In this document: in pieces, positions 34,023 to 46,673 of the stretch
Position numbering within the stretch: the first letter of the stretch is position 1
Layout: each line of letters begins with the position of its first letter
NCBI GenBank assembly: GCA_015680685.1
Contig: MNCI01026219.1
Location: 781,875 to 845,874, forward strand
Length of the DNA stretch: 64,000 nt
Source of the DNA: Gnetum montanum
Taxonomy: Eukaryota > Streptophyta > Gnetopsida > Gnetales > Gnetaceae
Direction of reading: 5' to 3'
Position numbers and translations under genes: made by a program
The notes under the pieces: generated by a model
The model's input: the letters and a program-made list of their open reading frames with translations, nothing else
Database searches by the model: none
What the model was told of the DNA's origin: nothing

Positions 34023-35099
34023 TTATTTTAATGGTTTTTTAATTTTCTTTATTTTTATGTCAAGGGGTGTATTAGCCGGTACGATTTTGTATTCTGTGTC
34101 TCCTTCGCTGATCACGTTGAATGGCAATTCAGTCCAGGAGACGTTCGTTAGAATGTTTTCAGTATCGGTATTTTTAGGTGCTTCGGTGTCTGTCGTTGTT
34201 TCTGTGTTGGTTTCTTCATGAGGCGATGTGTGTAGAGTGTTAGATGTAGGTGTTTCAGTTTTAGAAGACTTTTGTCCCATGTTCAAAGGTTTACCGCCCA
34301 CCAGTTGTGGTTTGTTTGTGTCATTTTGGCTAGGCTTGTCGAGTTCAACCTCGGAGCCTTGGTCCATGTGTGCGTGCGACAAAATGATGGGAGTGGCCGC
34401 TTCCCCATCTATGATGATTTCACCACCCTCATAGGGTAGGTGAATCTCCTGATGTATAGGAGAGGACACAGCTCTCAGTTGGGCCAACCAAGGTCTTCCT
34501 AATATTAGATTGAACCTTGGCATCTCATCGACAACTAGGAAGTCAGCGGATGTGGGGAACTGGTCTCCCACTATGAAATCTAAGGTTATCGTGCCTTTGA
34601 CTAGTATACGTGACCCACTGAATGACCTTAAACACATTGTTGTGGTTGGTTTAATTAAGTTGGTAAGCCCCAGTTGTTCAATGATGGGATATGGTATGAC
34701 GTTTGTGGCTGCCCCATCATCTACATGGACTCTATGTATTTTGAATTGGTTTATATGTATTGTTATGAACATGGGGACTATTGTTATTTCCCCTGTGTTC
34801 CTGTCCACTTTGATGTTGTCATCCTGGAAGCTCAAAGGTTTCGGACTAACCCCATGAGATGAGTACATGACAGCATGAATGGTAGGTTTGCTCGGGGGCA
34901 AATCCTCACTGACCGGGATGGATGTTAGCATGCGTACGAGGGCTTCCCGATGAGTTTGGGATGTCAAAACCAAGTCATACAAGCTTAAAGAAGTGTTCTT
35001 TTGCTTCAGCGCTTGGATGACTTACATCAAGGCCGTTGCGAAATCTCTGCTGTTAGGAATGCTCTTGTTAGTAATGACTGGGTCCATTGGGCCCAACAT
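34023..35099 (-). CDS. Element D protease region
   Basis: A 319-codon open frame (34982-34023) extended upstream to MLGPMD at 35099. Linker SLYDLVLTSQTHREALVRML, then the retropepsin-like core: MFITIHINQFKIHRVHVDDG with the active-site DDG, GDQFPTSADFLVVDEM, NLILGRPWLAQLRAVSSPIH, LPYEGGEIIIDGEAATP. An acidic Thr-rich tail ends in SWTELPFNVISEGDTEYKI and a Lys-rich end (KIKKIKKPLK). The only stops are in the linker. Role: cleavage of the Gag-Pol polyprotein. Confidence 0.85.
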
Positions 35100-38000
35100 C
35101 TTTATTTTGTGTTTTAGTGGCCTATCATTCTTGCTCTATGCTGTAGTTTTAGATGGTTCATATTGTTTTGACGGTTCACCCTGATTTCCCGAGTTTGATT
35201 GATTGTTAGTTGGCAACATGGGTATGGAATTAAGTGGAGTGGGCTTGGGGGGCCCTAGAGCGAACCGTTGGTGCTCTTTCTTCAAGCGTTCATGCGTAAG
35301 CCTATCAGCTAAGCGTTCTCGCATGTGGCGTGGGGGTGGAGCTAGTCTCGTAGCCTTAGATTGCCTTGGGATGTGCACCACATATGGAGACGGGTGGGAT
35401 TGCGATTGGTTAGTGGGAGGCGTTTGAGCCGAAGGCTGGCCAAGGACCCTAATGACGTAGGGGGGAGGTTCGCCCTGCGCCTGTGTGGTGGAGGTTTGAC
35501 AATCGTCAGGACTTTCAGGTGTCTTGATGATGCATGGAGTTGGTTTCAGTGGAGGTTGGGCCTCCGCTATTGCGATGGCTGGTGGTACTTAGACTACAAA
35601 AGGAGCAGGCCGAGTATGAGGGGTTGGTGGCTTTGAGGATGTAGGTATGGCTGAAGGTATATGAACGACATAGGGATGCTGTGGGGCATGTGGTGGTTGA
35701 GGTGTGGGGGTGGACACAACGAGAGGAATCTGCACTACGAATGGCCTATTCGTTGTTTCCTATTTATGTTGGGGATAGATGGTGTTAATGTTACATGCCT
35801 CGGAATCCTCATCGAAGTAGATTGTGTTAATCATGTGCGGGGCCTCTTTGGTGTTCAAGGGATCCTTATACACCCCCATAGCCTGATTCTGTGGTTGGAC
35901 CGGGTTAGCCTCATCAAAAGTAATTTGGCCGTCATCGATCATCCGCTGGATATCCTGCTTCAGGGTAAAGCAGTAATCCGTTTCGTGCCCATTGCGTTGA
36001 TCGTAGTTGCAAAAGCGATCCATCCTAAAGCCTTTGGGTATGGGCGGCTCATCCGACGTTGCTAAGCTTGGGTTTTGTATAAGTTGGCAGAACCAGTCAT
36101 GTCTTTGGATGGCCGCAGGGAATAACTGCTTATGTTTCATCAGCCTAGCTTTCAGGAGCTGATCAAAGAGCTGGGATGGTTTCATCGACAGAGATGTGTA
36201 TTGAGATGGTTCTTTCCTTTCGAAATTGCGTGTACAGTTTGTTGGGTTCAGTGATGATGATGACTCCGGGGCTGTTGTGGTAGTGGGTTTATAGTAGTTA
36301 GTAGGGGTTGTGGGTAGTTTTTGTTGGTGTGTGATGTTTGTTTGTTGGGCTCCTACTATCGCTGCTATAGTTGTCTTGGCCTTCTCTTTATCCCTTTTAG
36401 TATGTTGATTTTTAAAGGCCAAGTATGCCGGGTCATGGCTATTTTGTGCTACTTCCTCTATGTTTTTGATCTGCATAAATGCCTGGTTAAGATCACGTGC
36501 GTTAAGGTAGTACAGCTTAGATTTAAAGAAGTCATTAATAGCCCCTTTTAGAATTGTAAGCAGGTAGGTCGGGGAGATTGGCTCATGTAATTCATTGAGG
36601 GCAGCGCTCTACCTCTGAATGAACTTTTGCACAGGTTCAAGCGGTGCTTGCTTGACCTGTATGAGACTGTCCAACGTGGCCTCGGGTTTCAAGTTGTACT
36701 TGAACCTGGTCACAAACTGGCATAATAAATATTCTAAGGAGAAGATGGAATTCCTCGGCAGGCCACAGTACCAATCGAGTGCTCTCCCTGCGAGGGACAT
36801 GGGGAACACTCGGAGAATGGAATGAGGCCATGCCTGGAGGAGCACGCATTCCAATCGAAATGTTATGAGGTGGGCGTTGGGATCCATCTCCCCATTATAC
36901 TTGGTTAATGTGGGTAAAGAGACACCTTTGGGTAAGGTCAAGGGTGGGACAGAGGAGCTGAAGGGATCATCGTTGTAGAAATCTACTACCTTCAACTCCC
37001 CGTAGGTGGCTGTTTTGAGGTGTTTTACCTTGTCTATCAATTCTTGCATCAGTTTCTTGGCATCTGCCCAATCTTGGGCACTCGGTGAAGCAACAGGATG
37101 GGGGTGTGGGGCTGTGTATAAGTTAGACTGTTGAGTTGTGGGTTGAAAGGCCAAAACAAGGGTAATCGGCGGTTGTGCTTGTGGGAAGTTTACCGTGGGT
37201 TGCACTAAGGACGACATGTTGTATGGGAAAGGTTGCGTTTGCTGCGGCTAGGGCTGTACCTGGGGAAAAATAACTGGTGGAATCGTGTGGGGTGGCACGT
37301 GGGGGTGAGAAGGCTGGTGTGACGGCATACCCATCGCTGGCCATTGCCCGGCCACGTTGTGTGAAGAGGCTCTCTATTGGGTTATGGCCGCCGAGGGGCC
37401 TGCATGCGCTTGGATGTGTGGGATGTAATGAGTGGAGGTGAAGGCTAGGATGACATGTGGCATCCCTATCACTTGGGGTGGGAATGTCACTCCCACGTTA
37501 GCTTGAGGGGGTGGTGCTTGCCAGGACGAGCTCGCAGCTGCGGTAGGGATGACTGCGAGGGGAAAAGTATTAGGTTGGGAATCACTTGGAAGAGGGATAT
37601 GCACTAGCGCTGATGTTTCAGGTGGTGGTGCTTGAGCCTAGGCGAACCTAAGATGTTGGAGGGGTAGGATTTTCCCTGTTTCTGGGTGAAAAATGGGGTT
37701 AGCCTGCGCTTGTGGGCTAAGAGTGTGGTAGGAGTCCTCATGCTCGGATTGAGCGGCGAAGTCATCCTCTTCTTCTGGTTGGGGTTCTAGCGCATACTGA
37801 TCCAATGTGCAGCTCCTTTGCAGGAGGAGTTGTGTGATGAGCTCCGAATACTACTTCGGGACTAGGATTACATCATATGGGGAAGGGGTGAACTCGTGTC
37901 CTCCCCTGTAAAAGTGTTCGAACTGCCTTTTCACTTCCATTTTAGCTCGGTCAACAGCCAGGCCAGCTTGTATTTTAATACATATAAAATTATACTGATC

Positions 38001-38168
38001 CTGGGTGATGATGTTGGAGGCTGGATCTCTCCCTTGTAGCCGTAGGGATCGGCGGGGCCCCGCTGTAGGTTGCACTCCCGGGTGCTGTGCGACAGGCTGT
38101 TGGATGGCTGTGATGTCCACAATGGCAGTGGTTTGAGTGGTGGCAGTAGTGTTTTTTACGGGATTCAT
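35100..38168 (-). pseudogene. Element D gag
   Basis: Starts at 38168 (MNPVKNTTATT). RRSLRLQGRDP and YNFICIKIQAGLAVDR precede a long Pro/Thr/Gln-rich part. The gag core lies at about 36970-36610 (KYNGEMDPNAHLITFRLE, LLQAWPHSILRVFPMSLAGR, FKYNLKPEATLDSLIQVKQ), then IKNIEEVAQNSHDPAYLAF. The knuckle near 36015-35975 reads CNYDQRNGHETDYC, so the second ligand His is Asp. Pro/Val-rich linkers follow. Several frameshifts. Confidence 0.83.
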
Positions 38169-38867
38169 GATGATATGTCATGGATTTGAATCGGTCAGGA
38201 GATGCGTAGTTAGTGTTGTGTAGCGTGCAGTGTATACGCTTCAATGGACAGCGTATAGTGACAACGTATACAGCGGATGCAGCGTATATGGTCAGCGTAG
38301 ACGCTGGGGAGCGTATACGGTGTGTATGGTCAGCATAGATGCTGGGGAGCATATATGGCGTGTATGGTCACAGCGTAAAAGAGGACAGCGTAAACTAAGT
38401 CGCAGCGTAAAACAGGAGACAGCGTACAAGAAGTTGCAGTGTAGAACAAGTAATCGGCTTAACACAGGAGTGTAAAACGAGTTGCAGAGTAAAATAAGGC
38501 TCAGCGTAAAACAAGTTGTAGCGTAAAAAAATTTCAGCGTAAAACAGTCTCAGCGTAAAACAAGTTTAGCGTAAAACAAGTTGCAACGTGAAAACGGGTC
38601 ACAGCGTAAAGCAAGATCAGCGTAAAGCAGGAGACGGTAAAAGAGGGTGTAGCATCAAACAGGGGCTGGTGTAAAACGAGAAAGTGTAGGAGTCAGTAAT
38701 CTTTTAAGAGTGTAAACACTATACAGCACGGACGCTGGATAGTTGCAGGCTAGGGTTTTACTAGGTAGCGTAAATGCTGGGAAGGTTTGAGCAGGGAGCG
38801 GCTTGTGGTTGGCGGCGTAGACGCTTGACAACGTAAATGCTGGGAGTTTGCAGGTAAGGGTTTTAGG
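38169..38867 (-). repeat. Element D leader with agcgta-type repeats
   Basis: Between the primer binding site and gag. On the plus strand there are about twenty agcgtaaaac or agcgtaaac units (38370-38640) and several cgtagacgctggg or gcgtatac units (38220-38370 and 38750-38840). No gene. Reading frames in it are repeat translations. Confidence 0.8.
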
Positions 38868-38886
38868 GGCCCTCCTTCTAGTGCCA
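38868..38886 (-). other. Primer binding site (D)
   Basis: On the minus strand reads tggcactagaaggagggcc, one base different from the E and C versions. Confidence 0.88.
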
Positions 38887-38891
38887 AATTC

Positions 38892-40096
38892 TATACCGCC
38901 TAAAATCTTCAGTCTCCGGCTGGAAGGAAAACAAAGATAATGGGATCGCAGGACGAGAACAAAAGACCCTGCCTTCGCCTGAGGGCGAGCTGGAATGCAC
39001 GAAGGCAGAGTACCTTGGGTGGTCCACATGCGGATCAGACAAGGATTTCCCCGCGTGTACGCAAAGTGCTATACACTGGGTTATGCATAAACGATGTAGC
39101 GAGCGTAAACAAAGCGTAAACGACGTAAAACAGATGCGAGAAAAGCGTGAGCGTAAATGGGCATAAACAGAATGCGTGCACCAAGTTGACGTAAAACTGT
39201 AAAAAATCTTGTGCAGCAAATGCAAACAATGGTATTACAGAGTCAAAGTACAGTGCACCGGTCTAATGCAGTCGTGAGGGAACACAGGGCGGATGAAAAG
39301 CCCCGACGTATGTAGGAATGACTCGGCTGGTTCGCAAGGCAGGCGGAGCGTAGAGACTGTGTACGGCGTACAGGGCTCTCCAGCGTAAGAGGGTTTCAAC
39401 TCTTGTGCGCAGTGTAAATGTTCTCTGGTATGATCCGAGATTTTGCCAACCGACCTCGATGAAGTGGGAAATCGGGGTTTATATACAGGTTGTTACGCTA
39501 GACTCAGGTTAGGAGACATGTGGCGCGTTGAACGGGTGCACACACTTTACAAAAATACAATATATTACATCTGTTGGGCATATACGCTGTATGAGGCAGG
39601 TGTATACGCTGGGCATATACGCTGAATGAGGTGGGCCTGTGAACTTGGGTGGACATGTTGTGCTGGGCGTATACGCTGGTGGATGCAGGGCGTATACGCT
39701 GGCGGATGCAAGGCGTATACGCTGGTGAATGCTGGGCATATACGCCGAAGGATGTCCACTTGCTTCAATCCTTGCTCTTTGGTGTTGTCTTCATGCTGTC
39801 ATTGGAGATCTTGTCATCGAGCATGTGCATCGGCAGTACCTGGGCGTACACGCTGGAGTGCCGGGCGTATATGCCGTAGAGTGCCAGGCGTATACGCTGG
39901 GTGTATATGTTGTAGGTGTGAACTTCGGCGTATACGTTGGGCGTATACGCTGGTGCAACATACTTAGTGAAAACCAAGTATTTCAAACCCCAAGATTGCC
40001 ATGTATGACATTTCATGTAGTCGATGTCGTCCGTGGGTCTCAGGGTCCTTCTTTGGTGTCGGATAAGTACTAAGCACCGAATTTTATGGTGTTTCA
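38892..40096 (-). repeat. 5' LTR of element D
   Basis: 1205 bases, TGAAACACC at 40096 (minus). TATA box at 39477-39485 (minus, tatataaac). U3 (39570-39960) holds about five exact gcgtatacgc palindromes in gggcgtatacgctgg units. R/U5 has the conserved ggaaatccttgtctgatccg segment. It aligns end to end with 22614-23835. Confidence 0.88.
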
Positions 40097-41142
40097 CCAT
40101 CGACAAGAATATATTAGCTAATGCCCTAACACAAGTTACGCAAGCCCTTAAACAAAAGAACATATCATTAAGCTTGTACGACCTCATATTGACTTCACCA
40201 GTTCATCGTGAGACCTTAGTACAAATGTTAACATCGATCCCAGTTAGTGAAAATCTATCCGCAAATGAACCCTCTATACACACGGTAATGTCTACACGAC
40301 AAGTATTGACATCTAAATCATTAGAATTTCATCCTGAAAACATTAAGATTGATGAGAAAACTAGAGATATCACCCACGCACCCATGTTTATAACCATACG
40401 AGTTAATCAATTCAAAATACATTAAGTACACGTAGATGACAGAGTAGCCACAAATGTAGTACCTTATCTCATCATTGAATAGCTAGGGCTTATAGAATTA
40501 ATTAAACTGATGTATACAACATGTCTAAAGTCATTTAATGGATCACGAGTAGTGGATAAAGGTACATTGACCTTGGATTTTATAGCAGGGGATTGATTCT
40601 CCACATTCGCAGACTTCATGGTTATTGATGAGATGCCTAGTTTTAACCATCCTGGGACGATCCTGGTTGGCATAGTTAAAAGTGGTGTCTTTCCCCATTC
40701 ATGAAGAGATTTACTTACCCTACGAGGGGGGGGGGGGGGGGGGGGTGAAATCATTATCCATGGGGATGCTACTACATCGACCATCTCATCTCACACGGAG
40801 GCAAATCAAGGCTCCGAAGTTAAATTTGAGGAGCCTGAACAAGAGGACACTCCACATGAGCATAAACCTGACAGAATTTTTGAAAGTCCCATACTGAAAG
40901 AAGAAAACAAAACCCAAAGTGATGACGAACCCATAAATTGTGATCCCTTAGAAATCAAGGAAATGCCACCTAACCTAGAAACATCAGAGGATATTGACTC
41001 AGAGCCTACTCTGCCAAACATCTCCTGGGCAGAGCTACCATTCAATGTAATTATCACAGGAGATACCAAGTATCGGATCATACCCATTAAACCCACTCCT
41101 AACATAAAAATGAAAAAAATAAAAAAGCTATTAAAAAATTAA
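40097..41142 (+). pseudogene. Element E protease region (after D)
   Basis: Resumes the frame of E right after D: LANALTQVTQALKQKN, SLYDLILTSPVHRETLV, MFITIRVNQFKIH, then HVDDRVATNV-like sequence where the active-site Gly is changed (DDR), a FNHPGTILVGI remnant of the FNLILGRPWLA motif with a frameshift, and PISWAELPFNVIITGD-like sequence near the end. It ends in a Lys-rich tail at 41142. A 20-base G run at 40726-40745 sits where LPYEGGE is encoded in D. Broken by stops at 40423 and 40481 and other lesions. Confidence 0.8.
40726..40745 (+). repeat. Run of 20 G
   Basis: An uninterrupted G tract inside the protease region of E, grown from the gagggtgga-like codons seen in D. Confidence 0.85.
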
Positions 41143-41144
41143 CA

Positions 41145-41425
41145 AAGTACAATAGTCCGCAATGATGTTAAACTACGATCGTCCGAAATGATGTTAAACT
41201 ACCACTTGTCTGAAATGACGTTAAACTACCACTAGTCCGAAATGACACTAAACTACACAAGTCCAGAATGGTATTAAACTATGCAAGTCTGGAATGGTAT
41301 TAAACTATTCAAGTCTGAAATGACATTAAAACTAGCCACGGTCAGAAATGGTTGGTTTACATCAAAACCCATCGTATTGGTTGATATCCCTCTTGTTATT
41401 GGAGGCCCGAAATGACCTTAAACTA
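41145..41425 (+). repeat. Minisatellite between protease and the antisense gene (E)
   Basis: About nine units, read here as gtccgaaatgatgttaaact and variants, the reverse complement of the D units, as expected for the opposite orientation. Arms gtc/gac are kept in most units. Confidence 0.87.
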
Positions 41426-41824
41426 GAGTAAGTTTACTTTCATTTGCCTCAAAAATTTAAATTCCCAATTTACATTCTATGATTACATCTTTGCAGTACA
41501 AGTTATGCTTTCCTTGTCACAGTTATCGTTTGAGTTACATTTGCACTTTATTTCTTGTTTACACCTAAACTACAAAACAACCAAAAAGACTTTCACTGCA
41601 TGTCCCTGCATTATTTCTTCTCAACATTCAGACAACTCTAAAAAAGAAACAACAAAATAAAAATAAAAAATGGAATACGAAAACAACAAAAAATGTATAA
41701 ATACGAAAATGGACGATTACCAGAGTTAACCAAGTTTACGGATCTGTTCATAGACAACTCAAAAAAAAAAAATTTTGTTCACAATCCATGGAAACATAAC
41801 TAATAACAATGCCAAATTTAAAAA
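41426..41824. other. Spacer, element E
   Basis: AT-rich, 3' of the antisense gene. No gene seen. Confidence 0.5.
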
Positions 41825-44800
41825 CTAAACATCAGGATCAAGAGGGACTTTCCCCTCAAAATCCCCTGCCACTAGGGCCACCTTCATCACCAATGTCATC
41901 ATTACTTTGTAAAAAAGAAAAAGAAAGAGAGAATAATAAAAGAAAATAATTAACTAAAAACAAAAAAAGTGGGGATAACATTTTCTACTAAAAATGAATA
42001 AACATTTACAAGTTTAAACGACTTACCGAAGAGGATCCTCATAGATCAAACTCTAGCAGACGAAGGATTTCTTCTTCAGGGACACTTGCCTAGTCTGTCC
42101 CATCAAGGCCTAGATCAATATTTGCTAAGGCCTTCCCTTTGTCCACAGGAAACCAAGTAGGACGTTTAAGAGGAAAGTCACCTATAGAAATCTCCCCAAA
42201 AGTTGTCTTGGGGGATTCCATCTCTACCACAGTGTGCCTACCAAAGGCATCAAATGAAGACCGTAGGCCTAAAACCTCTACAAACATCTCCAATTGATGC
42301 TTCTCTATGGATATCTCCTTTTATGATTTTTTATAATGGTACTTATGATTCTTTTCATCTTGGCCCCATTTTCGCACCTTAGTAGTGAAAGCTTTCCAAT
42401 CCTAACACTTGAGATTTAGCAAATCAATTTGTGCCTTTAGCTCTGCTAGCTCCCGAGCCATAGTTACTTGGTGATTCAATAGATTCCAATATCTGGTATA
42501 AGTAACCTTGGAGGTTCGCCAAGAATGATCACCCATCAACCTAGTAGAGGCAAACTTATAGCGTGACTTAAAGTCATCTCATTCTGCTGATAGTTTGGCA
42601 ATCTCTTTTTCCCTTGCTTGAATTCACAACCATAGCTTTTCGATGGAATGCCTGCAAGTTCAAAGAGACTTGGCATTTTGCACAACACATTTTTCCATCT
42701 CATCATAAATTTGTCTTGGCACTTGCTCAATTTCTGATGGTAATGTAGGAAGACTGTCAATATGAGTGGCCTCAGATGGATCCCACTTCAGTTTAGTGCC
42801 TATCAATATAAGAAGAATATACATTAGACATGGGACAGTGGAAATAGATGCAAAAATAGAAAGACTCAAAATGCTTAAAGCATATCTACCCATTTCAGGA
42901 TGAGCTTGTTGGATGCGGTCAACCACCTCGTCAAAGATACCAAGGACAAAATCCATTTTACTTGGCATTTTGATCCAAGTAAAGGGGTCATTTGAAGAAG
43001 ATGGACCAACTCCGGTGGTTGTTTCCATTGGAGTCTTCATCATAGGTATTTCCAAATGAACATTAGGAGTCTTACAGGTTTCAACATCTGCACCTTGTAG
43101 CAAAAAAATCATAAAATCAAAATCCTAAATAATGGAAATGAAATAATACAAAACTAAAATAAGCATAATAAGAAAAACATACCGAAATCCCTTTCTTCTT
43201 CCAGACTCAGAGGTTTGCCAAGGTTTAACCTTCCTTCGAAGAAATCATCAAACATCTTGCCAGGTTCATCCTGATCACCAGTGTGATCTTTTTCTATTGT
43301 GTCTTCTGCTCGTTCTTTCATTTCTTCCCTCAAAGGGATAGGGACTTCCACCTTGTCATTACCTGCTTTGTTCTCCTTACCTTGGTTGGTGGGGACCTCT
43401 TCCTCCTCTACGATCGGTGCTAACCCCTCTCTTCTTACTTCAGGAGTTGGCTCTGATGACATTCATAAGTTCAACATCAATTTAACATAAATGGCCACCA
43501 TGATAATAATAATAATAATAATAATAAAACAGAGATAAATAAGTGAACCAGGCTTACTTACCATGTACAAATACTTTAAATCATATGCGTTTCACCTTTG
43601 GTTCATCTACAGCTGGAGCAACCTCTCTGGAGTGCTTAGGTCTTTGAACTTTAGATTTTTCCTTCCTGATTGTCTCCTTGATTACTTGATTGGCTCTCCT
43701 AGCAGTATAGGGCACATCACTTGGCTCCAACCCTACACTGTCATGTGTACGGATTGAATGACTGAATTCATCAATCCCTTCGGGGGCATCTTGATATTTA
43801 GTCACTTCAAATAAGTGGCAAATCCACGGGCGAGATAGTTGGCCACGATCCCTTAACACGTACTCGTTACCCACGCGAACTACTAGAAATTTAGCTAGTT
43901 GGCATAGGTAACTAGTGAAGAATGCAAAGGTAAAATGTAACTGTGCCTCAACGTTGAAACGCAATCTCACTACCTCCTTGTGGAAACCTGAAAGTAAAAA
44001 CTGTGCCCAATTATAACGCACCCAAGTCTCCAAAATTGTGCGCATGATACGCACAGATTCTATGAAAAAATTCTTCTCTTGGGGTAGGGATTTGGGAAAC
44101 ACTCATGCTCTAAACAGCAGATATAGCTCATTTACTTCAGTTATTTTTGATCTTCCTTGCATAAGGAATCCCTTAGCATCCTTAGGTATACCCAGCCAGT
44201 CCTCCAACTCATGAACAAAATGGACCTCTTTTTGTGCTTTATCCAAAGTCACCCTAGCCCCATCTGCTGGTACACTGAAGAGGTCTAAAAAGAACTCCGG
44301 AAATAGATGGAAAGCTACTTTAATTGCCTTGACACGAGTGCTATAGTCAGTAATAGCTTTGTTGAAAGAATCAATGATTGCAATCATCTCGGTCACGAAG
44401 ACGTTAGGACTTAAAGCAGTAAACAACTCCATGAGGCTAGCATCACTCAAGCAACCAATAATATGTGGTGGTGCCTCATCATGCAACCACTGTTGTGCAT
44501 CATCGATATCCCCGAATTTCATGGAAAAAGTGCCCTTAGTCTGGCCAGTTGTTATGGTGACTCCACCAGGGGTGACATCTGTAAGCGTAGGGTAAAACCA
44601 TCGAATCAATACAACCAATGAGGTGGCAAAACAAAAAATGTGAGGCACCAAAACACTATTACTTACCGTTGGCCAATGGATTAAGATCATCAGAAGTCAA
44701 ATCAGCATCGCATGGGAAGACTGGCCCATTACGGGACCAATCTGGCCCATTACGGGACCAATCCCCATGTAGCCACCCCCGAGCCTCACATTGTGCAAAA

Positions 44801-45484
44801 GCCTTGGAATACCATTTGTGAAAATGGACAATTTCACCCTTGGTTTGGGCTAACATGGCACCTCGGAGAGTGGGGCCTACCATGAAAGCCTCCAAGGCGG
44901 TATGAGCTAATGTGAGTCCATCATCACCTATGCATACTCCTTCTTTATCAAATTGAGACCTGCAAAGAAATGATGGTCAAAATATGAGCAACCAATTAGC
45001 ATTAAAGCATAAACGTTAAATTAAACAACTTTACCTTTCTACCCTGTACACCATTCCAAGAGGATTCTGGAACAAAGTGTGCACATGCGAGGCTAGGAAT
45101 AAGGTGCTATTGACATTGTGAGGGCTACATGGTAATAAGTCCCACACACGTGTCAATGGACGGGCAGATCTGGGCCCTCCAAAGGGACCATCCCCAATCA
45201 TAAACAACTCCTCATCGTTGTCGACCATGAAGGCCACTACGTCATTCGAGGATCCCGGTAACATAGTCTCAAGGACACTCCATGCTAATTGTTCACTTAG
45301 GTGAGACCATATTACTACACTGAATCTTTGTAAGATGAAGGCAAGGAACTCACTGGCACCTGTTCTGAACCATATCCGATCTTGATCAATAGTCATATCA
45401 GGTACCAGCTCATCAGAATCAATAGTCCCAAATCACGCTAGAACTCCAGCAAGCTCCACCACTAAGAGGAAAGGTTTAAGACCT
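41825..45484 (-). pseudogene. Antisense gene, E copy (exons 2-8)
   Basis: Minus-strand gene inside plus-strand element E, at the same place as the D copy. Exons from high to low: 45484-45035, 44959-44667, 44578-43562, about 43460-43183, 43087-42890, 42800-42027, about 41904-41825; splice sites match D. The FCP1-like part has PFLLVVELAGVLA (Glu at the nucleophile), IWFRTGASEFLAFILQRF, SVVIWSHL and NSTLFLASHVHTLFQNPLG. Exon 4 has LMELFTALSPNVFVTEMIAI, KVAFHLFPEFF, ELEDWLGIPKDA and LSRPWICHLF. Exon 7 is the coiled-coil region ending VEMESPKTTFGEISIG and FPLKRPTWFPVDKGKALANI. Exon 1 and promoter were not found. Stops include TGA at the start of exon 2, at about 44105 (an Arg codon in D) and near 42095 (a Trp codon in D). 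Exon 3 has a 21-base duplication (44716-44760). Confidence 0.8.
43502..43528 (+). repeat. (ATA)n microsatellite
   Basis: About nine ata units in the intron between exons 4 and 5 of the E antisense gene. Confidence 0.85.
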
Positions 45485-46560
45485 CTGCACATATTCAAGA
45501 ACTAGGATAAATAAGCTACAAAAAAATAGGTTCACGTTGGGCATGTAAGTCCTACACACTGGGAATGTGGGCATGCAGACCCTGCACACTAAGCACTTTG
45601 GCCTCCGCTGCATGTTGAGCATGTCATTTTGGACATAAAAATTGGTTGTATGCCCAGCAAGGGAGATAAGGATTGACGTTGGCCTACACGTTGATATCCA
45701 TGCCAAAGAAACAAGGCAGGCCTCACACAAATTCTATCTCCCATCTTGTTGAGTTGCGTTCTGGACCTTTACGACAGAGCAAGGGCATTCACATTGGGGT
45801 TTCTAGCTGGCATTCACGCTAGGGTTCATGCTACCTTCACGCTGGGGTTTTAGATCCCTGTGCACTGAGGGTTTCTTCAAGGCATGCACACTGAACATTT
45901 AAGCCATGATCTATGTCACCTCTGCCATCTCCTTCACACTGGATCTGCACCTTTCCCTACCCCCTACAACCATATCCTCACCTCCTCATCACACTGAATC
46001 TTCCACTGGTTCACGCTGAGGCTCTGATTCATGCTGAGGCCCTGGTTCTCGCTGAGGCCCTAGTTCTCGCTGAGGCCCTGGTTCACACTGAGACTCTCAT
46101 TCACATTGAGGATCTCGTTCATGTTGAAACTTGGGTTCATGCTGGACTTTGGGTTTAAAAGTAACTTGTCCAATTTTAAGTTAATTTTATCTTCACGTCC
46201 TCGTTGTTCACACCCACTCACCCCCATAGAAAATTGGCACTTTGGGTATTTCATTCTAAATAAGAATAAAAATAAATACAATGCTAGCTAAAAATCATAT
46301 AAATATAAACAGACCAAGAATAGAGAAAAAGGGTATATGGATATGCACTAGACTAAACATTACCCACATAAGACCTTCCCTCTCATGGTGATTCCTGTTG
46401 TCTAAACTAAACACCTTGGTACATACTCTTTGTCTTGTAGTTTCACACTTAATAAGGAGTACAAATCGTACAATCAACTAGAAACCATAAACAAATAGGT
46501 ATGGCCCGGTAAGGCCCTAAACTATTTTGATTGGTTGAGTACGACCTTGAACTGCCATGT
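45485..46560. other. Upstream region of the E antisense gene
   Basis: Should contain exon 1, intron 1 and promoter, by comparison with D and F, but I could not place them. It holds an 18-base tandem repeat at 46003-46140 (ttcacgctgaggccctgg variants), which gives long but artificial frames on both strands, and single cacgctg motifs at 45790-45850. A minisatellite relic (aaggccctaaact; cgaccttgaactgcc) lies at 46500-46560, the place of the upstream arrays of D and F. Confidence 0.55.
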
Positions 46561-46673
46561 GACTAGGTGAGATGATAAACCAAATTTAGCATCTTCGAGC
46601 ATATTTAAATATTTGAATTGATGTCATAAAACAATAAGCAAACCCCACCCTTGTTAACATTCCTTCCTGTGGC

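Larger units (their letters stand above)
22614..40096 (-). mobile_element. Element D: nearly complete Tat/Ogre-like retrotransposon with an antisense gene
   Basis: 17.5 kb minus-strand element nested in gag-pro of E. Order: 5' LTR 40096-38892, primer binding site, repeat-rich leader, gag from 38168, protease to 34023, minisatellite, antisense gene 33473-29141 (plus strand), second minisatellite, reverse transcriptase from 28495, RNase H, second RNase H, integrase to 25324, a 1.5 kb 3' region, polypurine tract, 3' LTR 23835-22614. The two LTRs differ mostly by transitions. It is the reference copy for the family. Confidence 0.9.

Noticed and set aside
41825-45484. An envelope-like gene, as in Athila elements.
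   Set aside because: Wrong strand and position, no signal peptide or membrane segments in the traced exons.
45913-46281. Repeat-rich frames on both strands (HAEALV and NQGLSEN types).
   Set aside because: Produced by an 18-base tandem repeat; a multiple of three keeps any frame open.
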